Counted from the first letter of the stretch, positions 37,683-47,309 are shown. The stretch is 64,000 nt of DNA from Thermoproteota archaeon (GCA_029258915.1 JAPDJU010000001.1:62001-126000); one strand, 5' to 3'. Made by a program: numbers and translations. The notes: generated by a model not told the origin, from the sequence alone.

Positions 37683-38576
37683 ATGCGTAAGAAACTCAAA
37701 ATGCCTTCAATAGGAGGTAAAACGATAATATTAAACGTAGTTAAGTACTTGCTGGCAATCATTATTGCAGTAATACCTTTAATCCCTGTATGGTCTATGC
37801 TGTTATGGCTTGCAGTACAGAGCTTTAGCGGGAGAGTAATACTAGGAATTATTCCCTCAGAAGTCACCTTTAAGAACTGGAGGTTCTTATGGTCACCTAT
37901 TAAAATGGGGTTAAAAGAATATCCGAACATATGGCCTGTAACTTTAAACACTTTATTTTTAGCATTAGGGGTCACAGGGCTTGTTGTTTTCGTAAGCACT
38001 CTTGGAGGCTATGCTTTATCCAGAATGGAGTTTAAAGGTAGAATGGAGCTAATGCAGTTTATAATAGCTCTTCACGCATTTCCAAGCATAATATTGCTAA
38101 TAGCACTTTTCGTAATTCTCAACAATTTAGGATTGTACGGTAAAGGATACATGACTCTGGTAGGTATAATTCTAATAAAAGCCGGCTTAGAAATCCCTAT
38201 GGCAACATGGATTATTAAAGGATTTTTCGATGCAATACCTTGGGATCTAGAATGGGCAGCTTTAGTTGATGGATGCACTAGATGGAAAGCCTGGAGAACA
38301 GTAATTTTGCCATTAGTTCTTCCAGGGATAGGTGCAATATCAATATTTTCATTCCTATCAGGCTGGTCAGAATTCTTACTGGTATTCACTTATGTAGAGG
38401 ATGAAGCATACTACACATTACCTGTGCTCATATATCATATGATTGGAGAATTCAAATTTATAGACTGGGGTATGCTTGCGGCCTTAGGACTATTCTTCAC
38501 AATACCTACAATTATATTCTTCAGTACATCACAGAAGCTTCTCTTAAGAATATATGTTGGTGGTATTAAGAGGTGA
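37683..38576 (+). CDS. Sugar ABC transporter permease (MalG/UgpE-like)
   Basis: 297 aa. Features: LLAIIIAVIPLIPVWSMLLWLAVQSFSG at the N-terminus, TLFLALGVTGLVVFVSTLGGYALSRMEFKGR, and the EAA loop EWAALVDGCTRWKAWRTVILPLVLPGIGAISIFSFLSGWSEFLLV. It begins 5 bases after the first permease. Confidence 0.93.
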   Translation: MRKKLKMPSIGGKTIILNVVKYLLAIIIAVIPLIPVWSMLLWLAVQSFSGRVILGIIPSEVTFKNWRFLWSPIKMGLKEYPNIWPVTLNTLFLALGVTGLVVFVSTLGGYALSRMEFKGRMELMQFIIALHAFPSIILLIALFVILNNLGLYGKGYMTLVGIILIKAGLEIPMATWIIKGFFDAIPWDLEWAALVDGCTRWKAWRTVILPLVLPGIGAISIFSFLSGWSEFLLVFTYVEDEAYYTLPVLIYHMIGEFKFIDWGMLAALGLFFTIPTIIFFSTSQKLLLRIYVGGIKR

Positions 38577-38583
38577 AAACTCC

Positions 38584-39669
38584 ATGGTCAAAGTTATATT
38601 AGATAATGTGAGTAAGTTTTTTGGAAAAGTGAAAGCAGTTATAGATTTAAACCTTAGAATAGGAGATGGAGAATTCGTAGCATTATTAGGGCCTTCCGGT
38701 TGCGGTAAAACAACAACACTACTAATGGTTGCCGGAATATATAAGCCAACCAAAGGGAAAATACTTTTTGACGATAAGGACGTAACAAAACTACCTCCAA
38801 GGGATAGAAATGTTGGTATGGTTTTCCAAAGTTACGCACTATATCCTCACATGAGCGTATACGATAACATAGCATTTCCGTTAAGACTTAAGAAAGTGCC
38901 TAGAAATGAAATAGATCGAAAAGTAAAACAGGTAGCTAAGCTTCTCAGAATAGAGGAACTTCTGCATAGAAAACCAAGCCAGCTTTCCGGAGGCCAGCAG
39001 CAAAGAGTTGCATTGGGTAGAGCCTTAGTCAAGGAACCAGATGTTCTTCTTTTAGATGAACCATTAAGCAACTTGGATGCTAAGCTTAGAGTTGTTATGA
39101 GAGCTGAACTTAAGAGACTTCAGAAAGAGCTTAAAATAACAACTATTTACGTTACTCATGATCAAGTTGAAGCGATGTCTATGGCCGACAGAATAGCGGT
39201 AATGAATGCTGGGAAACTACAGCAATATGCTCCACCAACGGAACTATACAATAAACCAGCAAACCTATTCGTAGCAGGTTTTATTGGAGCACCACCAATG
39301 AACTTTATAGAAGGATTAATAAAGGAAATTAATGGAGAGTACTATTTTGACTCAGAGTATTTTAAATTAAAGTTAGTTAATGAGATTGGCGAAATAATTG
39401 CGTCTAAAACCTCTGAAACTATCATGGGCTTTAGACCTGAAAACGCGAAAATAATCTTAGAAGAAAAACCGAATACTATCCAGGGAAAAGTTTATGTTGT
39501 AGAACCATTAGGTAAGGACATTATTGTAAATATTAAAATAGGAGATATGATAGTCAAAATACTAACAAGACCTGGAGCAGAGCTAACGCCAGGACAAAAC
39601 ATATGGCTACAATTAGACATGAAAAAAATACACTTCTTCGAGAAACAAACAGGAAAGGCCATAATATAA
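38584..39669 (+). CDS. Sugar ABC transporter ATP-binding protein (MalK/UgpC-like)
   Basis: About 361 aa. Walker A GPSGCGKTT, Q-loop VFQSYALYPHMSVYDNIAFPL, signature LSGGQQQRVALGRAL, Walker B VLLLDEPLSNLDAKL, and switch His IYVTHDQVEAMSMADRIAV. A C-terminal OB/TOBE domain (MGFRPENAKIILEEKPNTIQGKVYVVEPLGKDIIVNIKIG) is typical of the carbohydrate/polyol group. I chose the ATG at 38584, with GAGGTGA upstream, since the track start at 38554 lies inside the preceding gene. Confidence 0.95.
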   Translation: MVKVILDNVSKFFGKVKAVIDLNLRIGDGEFVALLGPSGCGKTTTLLMVAGIYKPTKGKILFDDKDVTKLPPRDRNVGMVFQSYALYPHMSVYDNIAFPLRLKKVPRNEIDRKVKQVAKLLRIEELLHRKPSQLSGGQQQRVALGRALVKEPDVLLLDEPLSNLDAKLRVVMRAELKRLQKELKITTIYVTHDQVEAMSMADRIAVMNAGKLQQYAPPTELYNKPANLFVAGFIGAPPMNFIEGLIKEINGEYYFDSEYFKLKLVNEIGEIIASKTSETIMGFRPENAKIILEEKPNTIQGKVYVVEPLGKDIIVNIKIGDMIVKILTRPGAELTPGQNIWLQLDMKKIHFFEKQTGKAII

Positions 39670-39711
39670 ATACCATAGTTAAAATACGTCTACTCTGCTA
39701 GATGTAAATTC

Positions 39712-39945
39712 TTATGTTTTTTTAGCTATGTAATGTGTTATGTAAGATGCTATAAGTATCATTGGAATGTAGAATAAGGTAAGCAGAATGGTAGATAACA
39801 TATACTGAGACTGAGTTATAGGTGATACTTTCAAGAACCAGGCTATAGACGCTAATCCTATGACTAAAGCAGCCCATTTAAACTTTACATTAAAATGGCC
39901 AGCAATAAATGCTACAATTAAAAACACTACTATGAGGTACATCAT
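39712..39945 (-). CDS. Small membrane protein (77 aa), unknown
   Basis: Two to three hydrophobic segments (MYLIVVFLIVAFIAGHF, WAALVIGLASIAWFL, STILLTLFYIPMILIASYITHYI) and a basic end (AKKT). No family recognised. It is convergent with the sugar transporter operon. Supported only by composition and uninterrupted length. Confidence 0.45.
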   Translation of the reverse strand: MMYLIVVFLIVAFIAGHFNVKFKWAALVIGLASIAWFLKVSPITQSQYMLSTILLTLFYIPMILIASYITHYIAKKT

Positions 39946-40124
39946 AATCTCTACATCTTCTTAAGAAGAATAAGCCGCTGGACACTATATGTACTGCTAA
40001 CATAGAGGTATGTGTTAGAGCTATACTATCATTGAGACTTTTTAGCTGTGTTTATAGCATTTAAGTATTTTACATAGTTTCAAAACATATTTTCACGTGT
40101 AAGGTGGTGTAGCTGAAAGTTCAA

Positions 40125-40427
40125 ATGCTTCATCTTTATTTAATGGATAGATTTAAACCATTAGACATTAAGTCGAATGAGTTTCTAGAATTAGCTTCAG
40201 AAAATCTTCTAAAATTATTTGACCGTATTAGAGAAAGGGTAGAGGAGAATACAGGTAAGATATACTATGTTAGAGTTCGTAAGGTGATGTTTGACATAAA
40301 GGATATGGATATAGTAATAGAATACAGGGTTAATAGTGAAGCAGGCATAGTACCGGTGAAAATTATTTATTCTAGCAGACCTACGAGAGCACTGATAAAA
40401 TATTATAGGCTTAAAAATAAACATTAA
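40125..40427 (+). CDS. Hypothetical protein (100 aa)
   Basis: A soluble alpha/beta protein: a helix (NEFLELASENLLKLFDRIRERVEENTG) followed by two beta strands (KIYYVRVRKVMFDIKDMDIVIEYRVNSEAGIVPVKIIYS) and a basic tail. No known family. AAGGTGG lies roughly 20 bases before the ATG. It sits upstream of the FAD oxidoreductase gene by 64 bases. Confidence 0.6.
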   Translation: MLHLYLMDRFKPLDIKSNEFLELASENLLKLFDRIRERVEENTGKIYYVRVRKVMFDIKDMDIVIEYRVNSEAGIVPVKIIYSSRPTRALIKYYRLKNKH

Positions 40428-40491
40428 AAAGGCTATAAGATTCGACACTATGATATATTCATTTAACACACATGCTTGAGGTGATTACATT

Positions 40492-41769
40492 ATGCAATAT
40501 GATGCTTTAATTATCGGAGCAGGTGTTATTGGGTTATCTATTGCTTACCATTTGAAAAAAGCTTGTCCTGAAAACAATGTTTTAATCGTTGAAGCTAAAG
40601 AAGATGCTGGCTTAGGTGATTCCGGTAAGAGTGCTGCTGCGTTTAGAACTTTCTTTTACTCTAGAACAAATATTGCCTTAGCTACCACTAGTGTTGAATT
40701 TTATAAGTATGTTCAGGAAAAATTAGGTTATAATTTAAACATGCGATATATTGGATATCTCTTCTTACTTACTAAAAGAAAATATAAAGATATTAGAGAT
40801 GTTTTAGACTACATATCCAAAAGAGGATTAAGGTTTGAAATAATAGACACTGATGTCCTTAAGAAAAGACTTGGTGTAAGAACTTCTATTTCTTATGAAA
40901 GGGATTCTAAGCTTATGGGTTTAGAAGATATTCACTTAGGTGTTCTAGTTAAGGAAGCGGGCATTATGGATCCTATGAAGCTAGTTAAATTTTATGAAGA
41001 ACAGTTTGTAAAGCTTGGGGGTAAAATACTTTACAATACTAAAGTCCATAGGCTTATTGTAGAACCTAGAAGACCCTTAGGGCTACCTAATGAACCATAT
41101 CCTTGGCAGGATGTTAGAATAGCCGGTGTTAAAACAAGTCGTGGCGTATTTAAAGCTAAAAAAACTATTGTCGCTACTGGTGCTCAGGCACCTCAGCTCT
41201 TAGACCCTATAGGTATTGATGCCCATATTAAACCTAAGAAGAGACAGATTTTCGTAATTGAAGCATCTACACCTCCTCTACGGAAGCTACTTAGAGCCCG
41301 GAATTTCAATAAAGAAAATATATTGCCGTTAACAATACTTCCCAAAGGCGTTTACATTAGACCTGCTATTGAAGAAAACAGCTTCTGGGTTGGTATGTCA
41401 GATTATATTGGACGTGCTTTTATGTGGGAGGAAGAACCTAAGCCTGAACTTAGGTTTTACTTTAACGGAATATATATGATCTTATTTAAGTATTTCCCGC
41501 AGTTTTCAGGAGCAAAACCTGCAAGGGCCTGGGCAGGTTTTTACGATATATCCTTAGATTACCAGCCTGTTGTTTTCGAAGTAGAAGATCTTATTGTTGC
41601 TGCTGGAACTAGTGGTAGCGGTATTATGAAAGCAGATGCTATAGGTAGAATAGTTAAATCACTGTATCTTGGTGAAAAATATGCTGAACTTTATGGTGGT
41701 GAAAAATTTAAGGTAAAAGATCTGAGCCTTGACGAAAGAAGGGTTGAGAAAGAGAAACTTATAATTTAA
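40492..41769 (+). CDS. FAD-dependent amine/D-amino-acid-type oxidoreductase (DAO family)
   Basis: 425 aa. The FAD-binding GxGxxG is at the N-terminus (ALIIGAGVIGLSIAYHLKKACPENNVLIVEAKEDAGLGDSGKSAAAFRTFFYS). DAO-family blocks include KKTIVATGAQAPQLLDPIG and a C-terminal FDISL-type region ARAWAGFYDISLDYQPVVFEVEDLIVAAGTSGSGIMKADAIGRIV. This group oxidises the C-N bond of amino acids such as sarcosine, D-proline or glycine derivatives. The substrate cannot be set from sequence. AGGTGATT precedes the start. Confidence 0.88.
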   Translation: MQYDALIIGAGVIGLSIAYHLKKACPENNVLIVEAKEDAGLGDSGKSAAAFRTFFYSRTNIALATTSVEFYKYVQEKLGYNLNMRYIGYLFLLTKRKYKDIRDVLDYISKRGLRFEIIDTDVLKKRLGVRTSISYERDSKLMGLEDIHLGVLVKEAGIMDPMKLVKFYEEQFVKLGGKILYNTKVHRLIVEPRRPLGLPNEPYPWQDVRIAGVKTSRGVFKAKKTIVATGAQAPQLLDPIGIDAHIKPKKRQIFVIEASTPPLRKLLRARNFNKENILPLTILPKGVYIRPAIEENSFWVGMSDYIGRAFMWEEEPKPELRFYFNGIYMILFKYFPQFSGAKPARAWAGFYDISLDYQPVVFEVEDLIVAAGTSGSGIMKADAIGRIVKSLYLGEKYAELYGGEKFKVKDLSLDERRVEKEKLII

Positions 41770-41802
41770 ATATCAGAGAAGGACCACTTCTTCATCTTAT
41801 CC

Positions 41803-41820
41803 GTACCGGTCCCGGGGTAC
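41803..41820 (+). terminator. Short G+C-rich hairpin downstream of the oxidoreductase
   Basis: GTACC-GGTCCCGG-GGTAC can form a 5-bp stem in an otherwise AT-rich stretch 34 bases after the stop. A T-rich run (TTTATTTTTAAC) follows about 20 bases later. The two genes flanking this gap converge, so a terminator is plausible. Confidence 0.3.
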
Positions 41821-41910
41821 TTCATCATCTATAATTTATTTTTAACAATGAAAATTTAAACAATTCTACTATTAACTATTAGTGCAACTTTTCATATTGT
41901 TGTTAAAACA

Positions 41911-42735
41911 TTAAGGAGTATTAAAAACGATGTTCTCTAATTCTCTAATTCTCTGCGGATTAGAATATACGTTAAACCTTTTACCTCTAGCAAAACCTAT
42001 GAGCGTAATGTTTGTTTTTCTAGCATAAACTACTGCATCAAATGTTGGAGCAGATTTAGAAACCATTATAGGTATTCCTGCTCTAACAGCCTTAACTATG
42101 GAATCGGTAAAAATTCTTCCCGAAGTTAAAAGTAATACTTTACTAAAGTCTATGTTTCTTAAAAACCCCCAGCCAATAACCTTGTCTATGGCATTATGTC
42201 TACCAATATCCTCAGTAAAAACTAGAAGATTAAACGAGTTTATGTTAAAAAGTGCTGCTGCATGAACACCGCCTGTTATCCTAAATACTTCTGATTTCTC
42301 ATAGAACTTTTTTAGGGCTTCAATAACATAGTTGGCTGAAATCTTAACATTCGATAAAACTTTTTCAGAGTAACTATGGACTGATGTCTTTTCCTCGCAT
42401 GAAGGCCCAAATACGTTGGACAGTGTTTTAAATATTTTAGCTTTATATTTTAGATAGATTTTAACTTCATTGTTTACGAATTTTATCTTATCAACATCCC
42501 TTATACTGTCTATTATACCTAAGGATAGTAAATTACCGTAAACAAACTCTTCAAACATATTAGGGGATATAAGGTACGTTCTATATTTCAAGCCATGAAT
42601 ATTGATATTTAAAGCATATTCTCTTACTAAAGGTTCTTGAACCTTTCTTATCAATGTTTTCCCATTTTTAATTTCAACCTTAATTACTTCATTAATCATG
42701 TAAAGTGTTTTTGCTTCTGTACTTCTGTTCTCCAT
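41911..42735 (-). CDS. fdhD: FdhD-family sulfurtransferase for molybdo/tungsto-enzymes
   Basis: About 274 aa. Characteristic FdhD blocks: VFRITGGVHAAALF, LVFTEDIGRHNAIDKVIGWGFL, VLLLTSGRIFTDSIVKAVRAGIPIMVSKSAPTFDAVVYARKTNITLIGFARGKRFNVYS. FdhD delivers sulfur from a cysteine desulfurase to the molybdenum/tungsten cofactor of formate dehydrogenase. The reactive-Cys loop here reads GPSCEEKTS with a single Cys, where E. coli has CxxC. No formate dehydrogenase gene is in the window. The start is ATG 42735, or GTG 42753. Confidence 0.92.
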   Translation of the reverse strand: MENRSTEAKTLYMINEVIKVEIKNGKTLIRKVQEPLVREYALNINIHGLKYRTYLISPNMFEEFVYGNLLSLGIIDSIRDVDKIKFVNNEVKIYLKYKAKIFKTLSNVFGPSCEEKTSVHSYSEKVLSNVKISANYVIEALKKFYEKSEVFRITGGVHAAALFNINSFNLLVFTEDIGRHNAIDKVIGWGFLRNIDFSKVLLLTSGRIFTDSIVKAVRAGIPIMVSKSAPTFDAVVYARKTNITLIGFARGKRFNVYSNPQRIRELENIVFNTP

Positions 42736-42907
42736 GTAAGAATCATTCCCCACTATTCAAACGTTAACTAAGTAGAAGTATAAATTAATGTCTTCACTAT
42801 TGCATTATATCCTTTAGAGAACGCTCTTACTACGCTATAGTCGCTTAACCTCTAGTATTGTGGTCCTTAGCTTTCCTAGCGCTTTCCCTAGGTTTCCCGA
42901 CTTGTAC

Positions 42908-42920
42908 TTTATATTTATAG
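42908..42920 (+). promoter_or_regulatory. TATA box of the second secreted helical protein
   Basis: TTTATATTTATAG is centred about 26 bases before the GTG at 42940. That is the archaeal TATA-to-start distance for a leaderless mRNA, and no ribosome binding site is seen. Confidence 0.45.
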
Positions 42921-42939
42921 CATCTAAGATATTGACCGG

Positions 42940-44313
42940 GTGCATGAAATGGCATATTTAAAGTTCGTCTCTACTCTCATAGTAGCTTTAGTGCTGGTTT
43001 CAATGCTTACCGTAGTAGCAACAGCTGTACCGGTAAGTGCTGAAGAACCTAGCAATATTCGCGTACGCGTCGCTAAAATGATTTTAAATGGTGTTTCTAG
43101 GAGAATAGATGCTGTTCTCAATTTAGCGGAAAGGTATGGTATTAGTATTTCAGAAAATATGACAGAACGTGTTGACTCAGCTAAAAGTATTCTGCAGAAT
43201 GCTACAGAAGTTGTTGAAGAAGAACCCTGTAAGGCAATTAGAATGGCTGTTAAAGCTTGCTGGGTTTTCAAACCAGTAGCTATCTATATTTTAAAGAATA
43301 TTCCTGAAGAAGAAAAAGCAACTCTTAGAGAAAACATACTACTAAAAGCTATTGAAGCCAGAGAAAATGCCTTAAGTAGACTTAAGAACGTCATTAGCTG
43401 GCTTGAAGATAGAGGTGTTAAAATACCTGAGGAAATAAGCAATAATATTGCCTTAGCTGAGGATCTTTTAAACCAAGCTAGAGAACTTATTGAAAGCGGA
43501 TCTTACAACGCTAGCGATGTTAGAACACTTATAGGCGATGCATCTAAGGCGTTGGCCAAAGCAACATTAGCTTTACATAGAGTTACGGGTAACATTTGGA
43601 AAGCTACCACGTTAGTAAACTTCTCACTGTTAAGATTAAGAGGAGCTATTATATTAATAGGTAAAGCTATTAACGCTACAATAGAAGCAATAGAGGCAAA
43701 TAAAACTGAAGAAGCAATAGGAATTATAGACAAGACAGTAAACGGAATGGAGCAAGTAATTACCTTCCTCGACAAAGCATTAGAGACTCTTGAAAGTAAA
43801 AACGTTAATGAAAACGTAACAGAGGCTGTAACAGCATTAAAGAACGCTATGGCTGAAGCAAAAACACATGTCGAAAAAGCAAGAACAAGTCTAGAACAAG
43901 GAGATACATTATCTGCTATCTCAGAACTAGAAACAGCATTAGATACCATAGTAACTGTTGTTGAAACGTACAAACACATATTCGTTGGTTTCCATAGACA
44001 TATAGAAGTATTACTTACAGTGTCAGGTAAAATACACATAACCATAGGTGAAAGACTAAAAATAATGGCTTTAAGGAAAGCTGCATGGCTTGTTTTCCAC
44101 CTAGAAAGAATGGACATGAGGCTTCACATGCTATACCATCTATATGAGGAAGGCAAAGTGAGCGAAGAAGAATTCCATAAAGCATTAGACAACGCTAAAA
44201 CATTGTTAGAGAATCTGAAAACACGGCTGGAAAAATTACCTAGACCACCTAAACCTATCATAGAAAAAATAAACAGAATGCTTGAATGGATAACATCGGT
44301 ATATAGCAAATAG
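42940..44313 (+). CDS. Secreted alpha-helical (coiled-coil repeat) protein, paralogue of the 28.3 kb gene
   Basis: 457 aa. A signal peptide (LKFVSTLIVALVLVSMLTVVATAVPVSAEE) leads into an all-helical region. It repeats a unit with a LAERYGISISE / WLEDRGVKIPEE start, then a DSAKSILQNA or ALAEDLLNQARELIESGSYNAS helix. The same unit occurs in the protein at 28.3 kb (RLEDIGVEVPSEALEALDNATTYLEIAKEALNTGNY). Many N-x-S/T sites suggest a glycosylated surface protein. The start may be GTG 42940 or ATG 42949. The next gene, 48 bases on, encodes a membrane sensor with a cytoplasmic DNA-binding domain. Confidence 0.8.
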   Translation: MHEMAYLKFVSTLIVALVLVSMLTVVATAVPVSAEEPSNIRVRVAKMILNGVSRRIDAVLNLAERYGISISENMTERVDSAKSILQNATEVVEEEPCKAIRMAVKACWVFKPVAIYILKNIPEEEKATLRENILLKAIEARENALSRLKNVISWLEDRGVKIPEEISNNIALAEDLLNQARELIESGSYNASDVRTLIGDASKALAKATLALHRVTGNIWKATTLVNFSLLRLRGAIILIGKAINATIEAIEANKTEEAIGIIDKTVNGMEQVITFLDKALETLESKNVNENVTEAVTALKNAMAEAKTHVEKARTSLEQGDTLSAISELETALDTIVTVVETYKHIFVGFHRHIEVLLTVSGKIHITIGERLKIMALRKAAWLVFHLERMDMRLHMLYHLYEEGKVSEEEFHKALDNAKTLLENLKTRLEKLPRPPKPIIEKINRMLEWITSVYSK

Positions 44314-44361
44314 CTTTAAACGTTCAAAGCCAAAAAGTTTAAGCGAAAAACATAGTAAACC

Positions 44362-45252
44362 ATGATAAATAAGGTGTATACTTTGACACGTAACGTAAAG
44401 TATATTTCACTGTTTTTTCTAAGCCTATTTCTCCTCATATGTATTGTAACATGTACTGTTAAGTGTCAAACAGTTGGTGTTGAGGTTTTAATAGAAGTTC
44501 ATAGCGATGGCTTAGCTAAAGTAACATATATTGTTAAAGCAGCCAATCCACCCCAAGATCTTACTTTACCTCTATTTGCATCACCAATGTATGTTGAAGC
44601 ATTTGCAGAAGAAACCCCGTTAACTGTAGAATATAACGAAACACATGTCTTCCTAACAGCACTAAGCAAAGAAGTCAAAATAACATACTATACAAGCGGT
44701 CTTACAGAAAAAACGGGGGAAGAATGGTGTTTTGAAGTAAATTCTCCATGGACGGTAACTGTAATGCTCCCAGAGAACGCTCTTATATTCGATATGAAAC
44801 CCGAGGACTTTGAACTAGTTCTAATAAATGATAAACCAGGTTTCATATTTAAGCAGGGTAATGTGTTAATAAAGTATATTATAACACCAGAAATAACAAC
44901 ACCGAAACCAGCACTAACACCAACACCTGAACAGCCATACATATCGCCTACATCCATAGCAATTGCTATTCTTATTGTTATCGCCTCACTGTTAGCTATT
45001 CTCTACATTAAAAGAAGTAGAAAACCAAGAAGAATAGTTGAGCTTGATGAAAGAGATAATAAAATATTAACTGTGCTCTCAAAGCATGGAGAAATGACAG
45101 CATATGAACTTATAGATAAAACAGGAATACCTAAAACACCACTTTACCGTAGACTTAAAAGGCTTGAAAAACTAGGCTACATAGAATCTGTTGTTAAAGC
45201 TGGACGAACAATTTACAGATTAAAAACAAAAAGAAATAACATGAAATACTAA
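44362..45252 (+). CDS. Membrane-anchored winged-helix transcription regulator with extracellular domain
   Basis: 296 aa. Order: signal/anchor helix (ISLFFLSLFLLICIVTC, about 13-30), extracellular beta-rich domain (VGVEVLIEVHSDGLAKVTYIVKAANPPQDLTLPLFASP..., about 35-180), Pro/Thr linker (TPKPALTPTPEQP), membrane helix (IAIAILIVIASLLAILYI), and a cytoplasmic winged helix (DERDNKILTVLSKHGEMTAYELIDKTGIPKTPLYRRLKRLEKLGYIESVVKAGRTIYRL). This topology suits a one-component sensor that reads the cell surface and controls genes directly. The ligand is unknown. Its close position behind the secreted helical protein suggests a functional link. Confidence 0.8.
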   Translation: MINKVYTLTRNVKYISLFFLSLFLLICIVTCTVKCQTVGVEVLIEVHSDGLAKVTYIVKAANPPQDLTLPLFASPMYVEAFAEETPLTVEYNETHVFLTALSKEVKITYYTSGLTEKTGEEWCFEVNSPWTVTVMLPENALIFDMKPEDFELVLINDKPGFIFKQGNVLIKYIITPEITTPKPALTPTPEQPYISPTSIAIAILIVIASLLAILYIKRSRKPRRIVELDERDNKILTVLSKHGEMTAYELIDKTGIPKTPLYRRLKRLEKLGYIESVVKAGRTIYRLKTKRNNMKY

Positions 45253-45446
45253 GATGCGTAGAGATCATTACCAGTAACACTTTAGATTCCATAACATTTA
45301 ACCTTACAGAATAGGTAAGCTTGAAGCGTTTTTGCTTCTATCTTAGAGAATTTAAATATATTGTTTAGCAAACAGATATTTACAGTTAAACTTGAAAAGT
45401 AAGTGCCTCCATGCTATCTTATCACAACACAGTTAGTTGACTAAAC

Positions 45447-47309
45447 ATGCCCAGAATATGTTTTAAACCTCAGAATAAATGTTTAGACGTTTCTGAAAAT
45501 GAGACTGTTTATAGAGCTTCTCTAAAACTTGGAATAAACATTGACAGCATTTGTGGAGGTCTTGGTATTTGCGGTAAGTGTAGAGTTAAAGTACTTAAAG
45601 ATGGTCTTTCAAAACCTAGTGAAAGAGAATTAAGGATTCTAGGCTTAGAGAATATAAGGAAAGGTTTTAGATTAGCATGTCAAGCAAAAGTATTAAGCTA
45701 TACTGAAGTTGAAATTCCTGCTAAGAGAATTCTCACAACAGTTATAATGGGTTATGAGCCTGAAATATCTTTAGAACCAGCAATAGTTAAGATAATGATT
45801 GAGAGAGAACAAGTAACTCTAACATCAAAACATGCTAGTACTTTAGAAACCATTGAAAAAGCCGTTAGTAAAGAGATAAGTATAAGCCTAAATACTCTGA
45901 AGACTTTAGCGAAGGAACTACCTGAGAAGTTATGTCTCATCATATATAGATACAAGAACCTAGATGAGCTGATAGATGTTTTTCCTGAGGAAATAAAACC
46001 ATATGGTTTAGCATTAGATTTAGGTACAACTAAAATAGCCATGTACTTAGTTGATTTAGAGTCAGGTAAAACGTTAGTCGCAGAGGCTTTTGAAAATCCT
46101 CAAGTAATATACGGTGATGACGTTATTTCAAGAATAGCTTATGCTAAAGAGCATGGAGTTAAGGAAATGCAGAAAATGCTTATCAAGGAAATAAATAACT
46201 TTTTAGTGAAACTCTATAAGACCAGAGAAATTAATCCTAGAAACATTGTTGAAGTAGTTGCTGTAGGAAACGCTGTTATGCACCATATTTTCTTAGGTAT
46301 AAATACTGAAAAACTTGGTAAAGCACCTTACGAGGTAGTTGTAAGGAAACCTTTAGTATTAACTGCTTCAGAACTAGAGCTGGCGGTGAATTCTAAAGCA
46401 AAAATATACATGCCTCCGCTGGTAAGAGGCTTCATTGGCTCAGATAGTCTTATGGGTGTTCTTCTTTTAAAATTAGCTGAAAGAAAAGGAACATACATGT
46501 TTCTAGATATTGGAACAAATACTGAAGTTTACATTTCAAAGAACGGGGAAATATTTGCGACATCCACAGCATCAGGCCCCGCTTTTGAAGGAGGACATAT
46601 AAAGCATGGTATGAAAGCTTTTGAAGGAGCAATAGACCATGTAGCCATAGATCCGGAAACATTAAATCCGGAAATAAGTGTAATAGGAAATATTCTACCA
46701 GCAGGTATTTGCGGTTCAGGAATAATAGATGCCATAGCTGAAATGCTTAAGGCAAAAATAATAGACCATACAGGAAAATTTACCATCAAAAATCATAAAA
46801 GAATAAGGTACTATTATTCAGAAGGCTACGCCTACATTCTAGCGTTTAAGAATGAAACAAGTATAGGAGAAGACATAGTAATCACGCAAAAAGACATTAG
46901 AGAAGTACAGAAGGCTAAAGCAGCAATACAGACAGCATATAAAATATTATCATCAAAACTAGGTGTTTCAAGAAAAAACATAGATGAAATATATGTTGCA
47001 GGAAGTTTTGGATTCTACATGAACCCTGAAAACGCAATAACCATAGGGCTACTTCCAGAAGTAAATGTAAGTAAGGTGAGAATTGTAGGTAACACTGCAG
47101 GTTCTGGAGCAAGAGTCCTACTTAAAAACATAAAATGGAGAACTAAAGCAGAGAATATTGCTAAGAGCATAAATTACGTGGAATTAGCTGCTGAACCTGA
47201 GTTCTCTAAGATCTTTGTTAATACAACATATTTTCCTTCAGGATATATTGAAGATTATCCTAGGACTATTAGAAAACTAGACCTCAAATATATTAAAAGA
47301 GATAATTAG
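45447..47309 (+). CDS. ASKHA-domain ferredoxin, corrinoid-enzyme reductive activator type (RamA/RACE-like)
   Basis: 620 aa. An N-terminal [2Fe-2S] ferredoxin domain with Cys36-x5-Cys42-x2-Cys45 (SICGGLGICGKC) and a fourth Cys in FRLACQ. A linker follows, and then an actin-like ASKHA ATPase domain: GLALDLGTTKIAMYLVDLESGKTL, VIYGDDVISRIAYAKEHG, VAVGNAVMHHIFLGI, YMFLDIGTNTEVYIS, SGPAFEGGHIKHGMKAFEGAIDHV, PAGICGSGIIDAIAEML. Proteins of this build reduce Co(II)-corrinoid to Co(I) with ATP to reactivate corrinoid methyltransferases. No methyltransferase or corrinoid protein is in the window. Confidence 0.9.
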   Translation: MPRICFKPQNKCLDVSENETVYRASLKLGINIDSICGGLGICGKCRVKVLKDGLSKPSERELRILGLENIRKGFRLACQAKVLSYTEVEIPAKRILTTVIMGYEPEISLEPAIVKIMIEREQVTLTSKHASTLETIEKAVSKEISISLNTLKTLAKELPEKLCLIIYRYKNLDELIDVFPEEIKPYGLALDLGTTKIAMYLVDLESGKTLVAEAFENPQVIYGDDVISRIAYAKEHGVKEMQKMLIKEINNFLVKLYKTREINPRNIVEVVAVGNAVMHHIFLGINTEKLGKAPYEVVVRKPLVLTASELELAVNSKAKIYMPPLVRGFIGSDSLMGVLLLKLAERKGTYMFLDIGTNTEVYISKNGEIFATSTASGPAFEGGHIKHGMKAFEGAIDHVAIDPETLNPEISVIGNILPAGICGSGIIDAIAEMLKAKIIDHTGKFTIKNHKRIRYYYSEGYAYILAFKNETSIGEDIVITQKDIREVQKAKAAIQTAYKILSSKLGVSRKNIDEIYVAGSFGFYMNPENAITIGLLPEVNVSKVRIVGNTAGSGARVLLKNIKWRTKAENIAKSINYVELAAEPEFSKIFVNTTYFPSGYIEDYPRTIRKLDLKYIKRDN

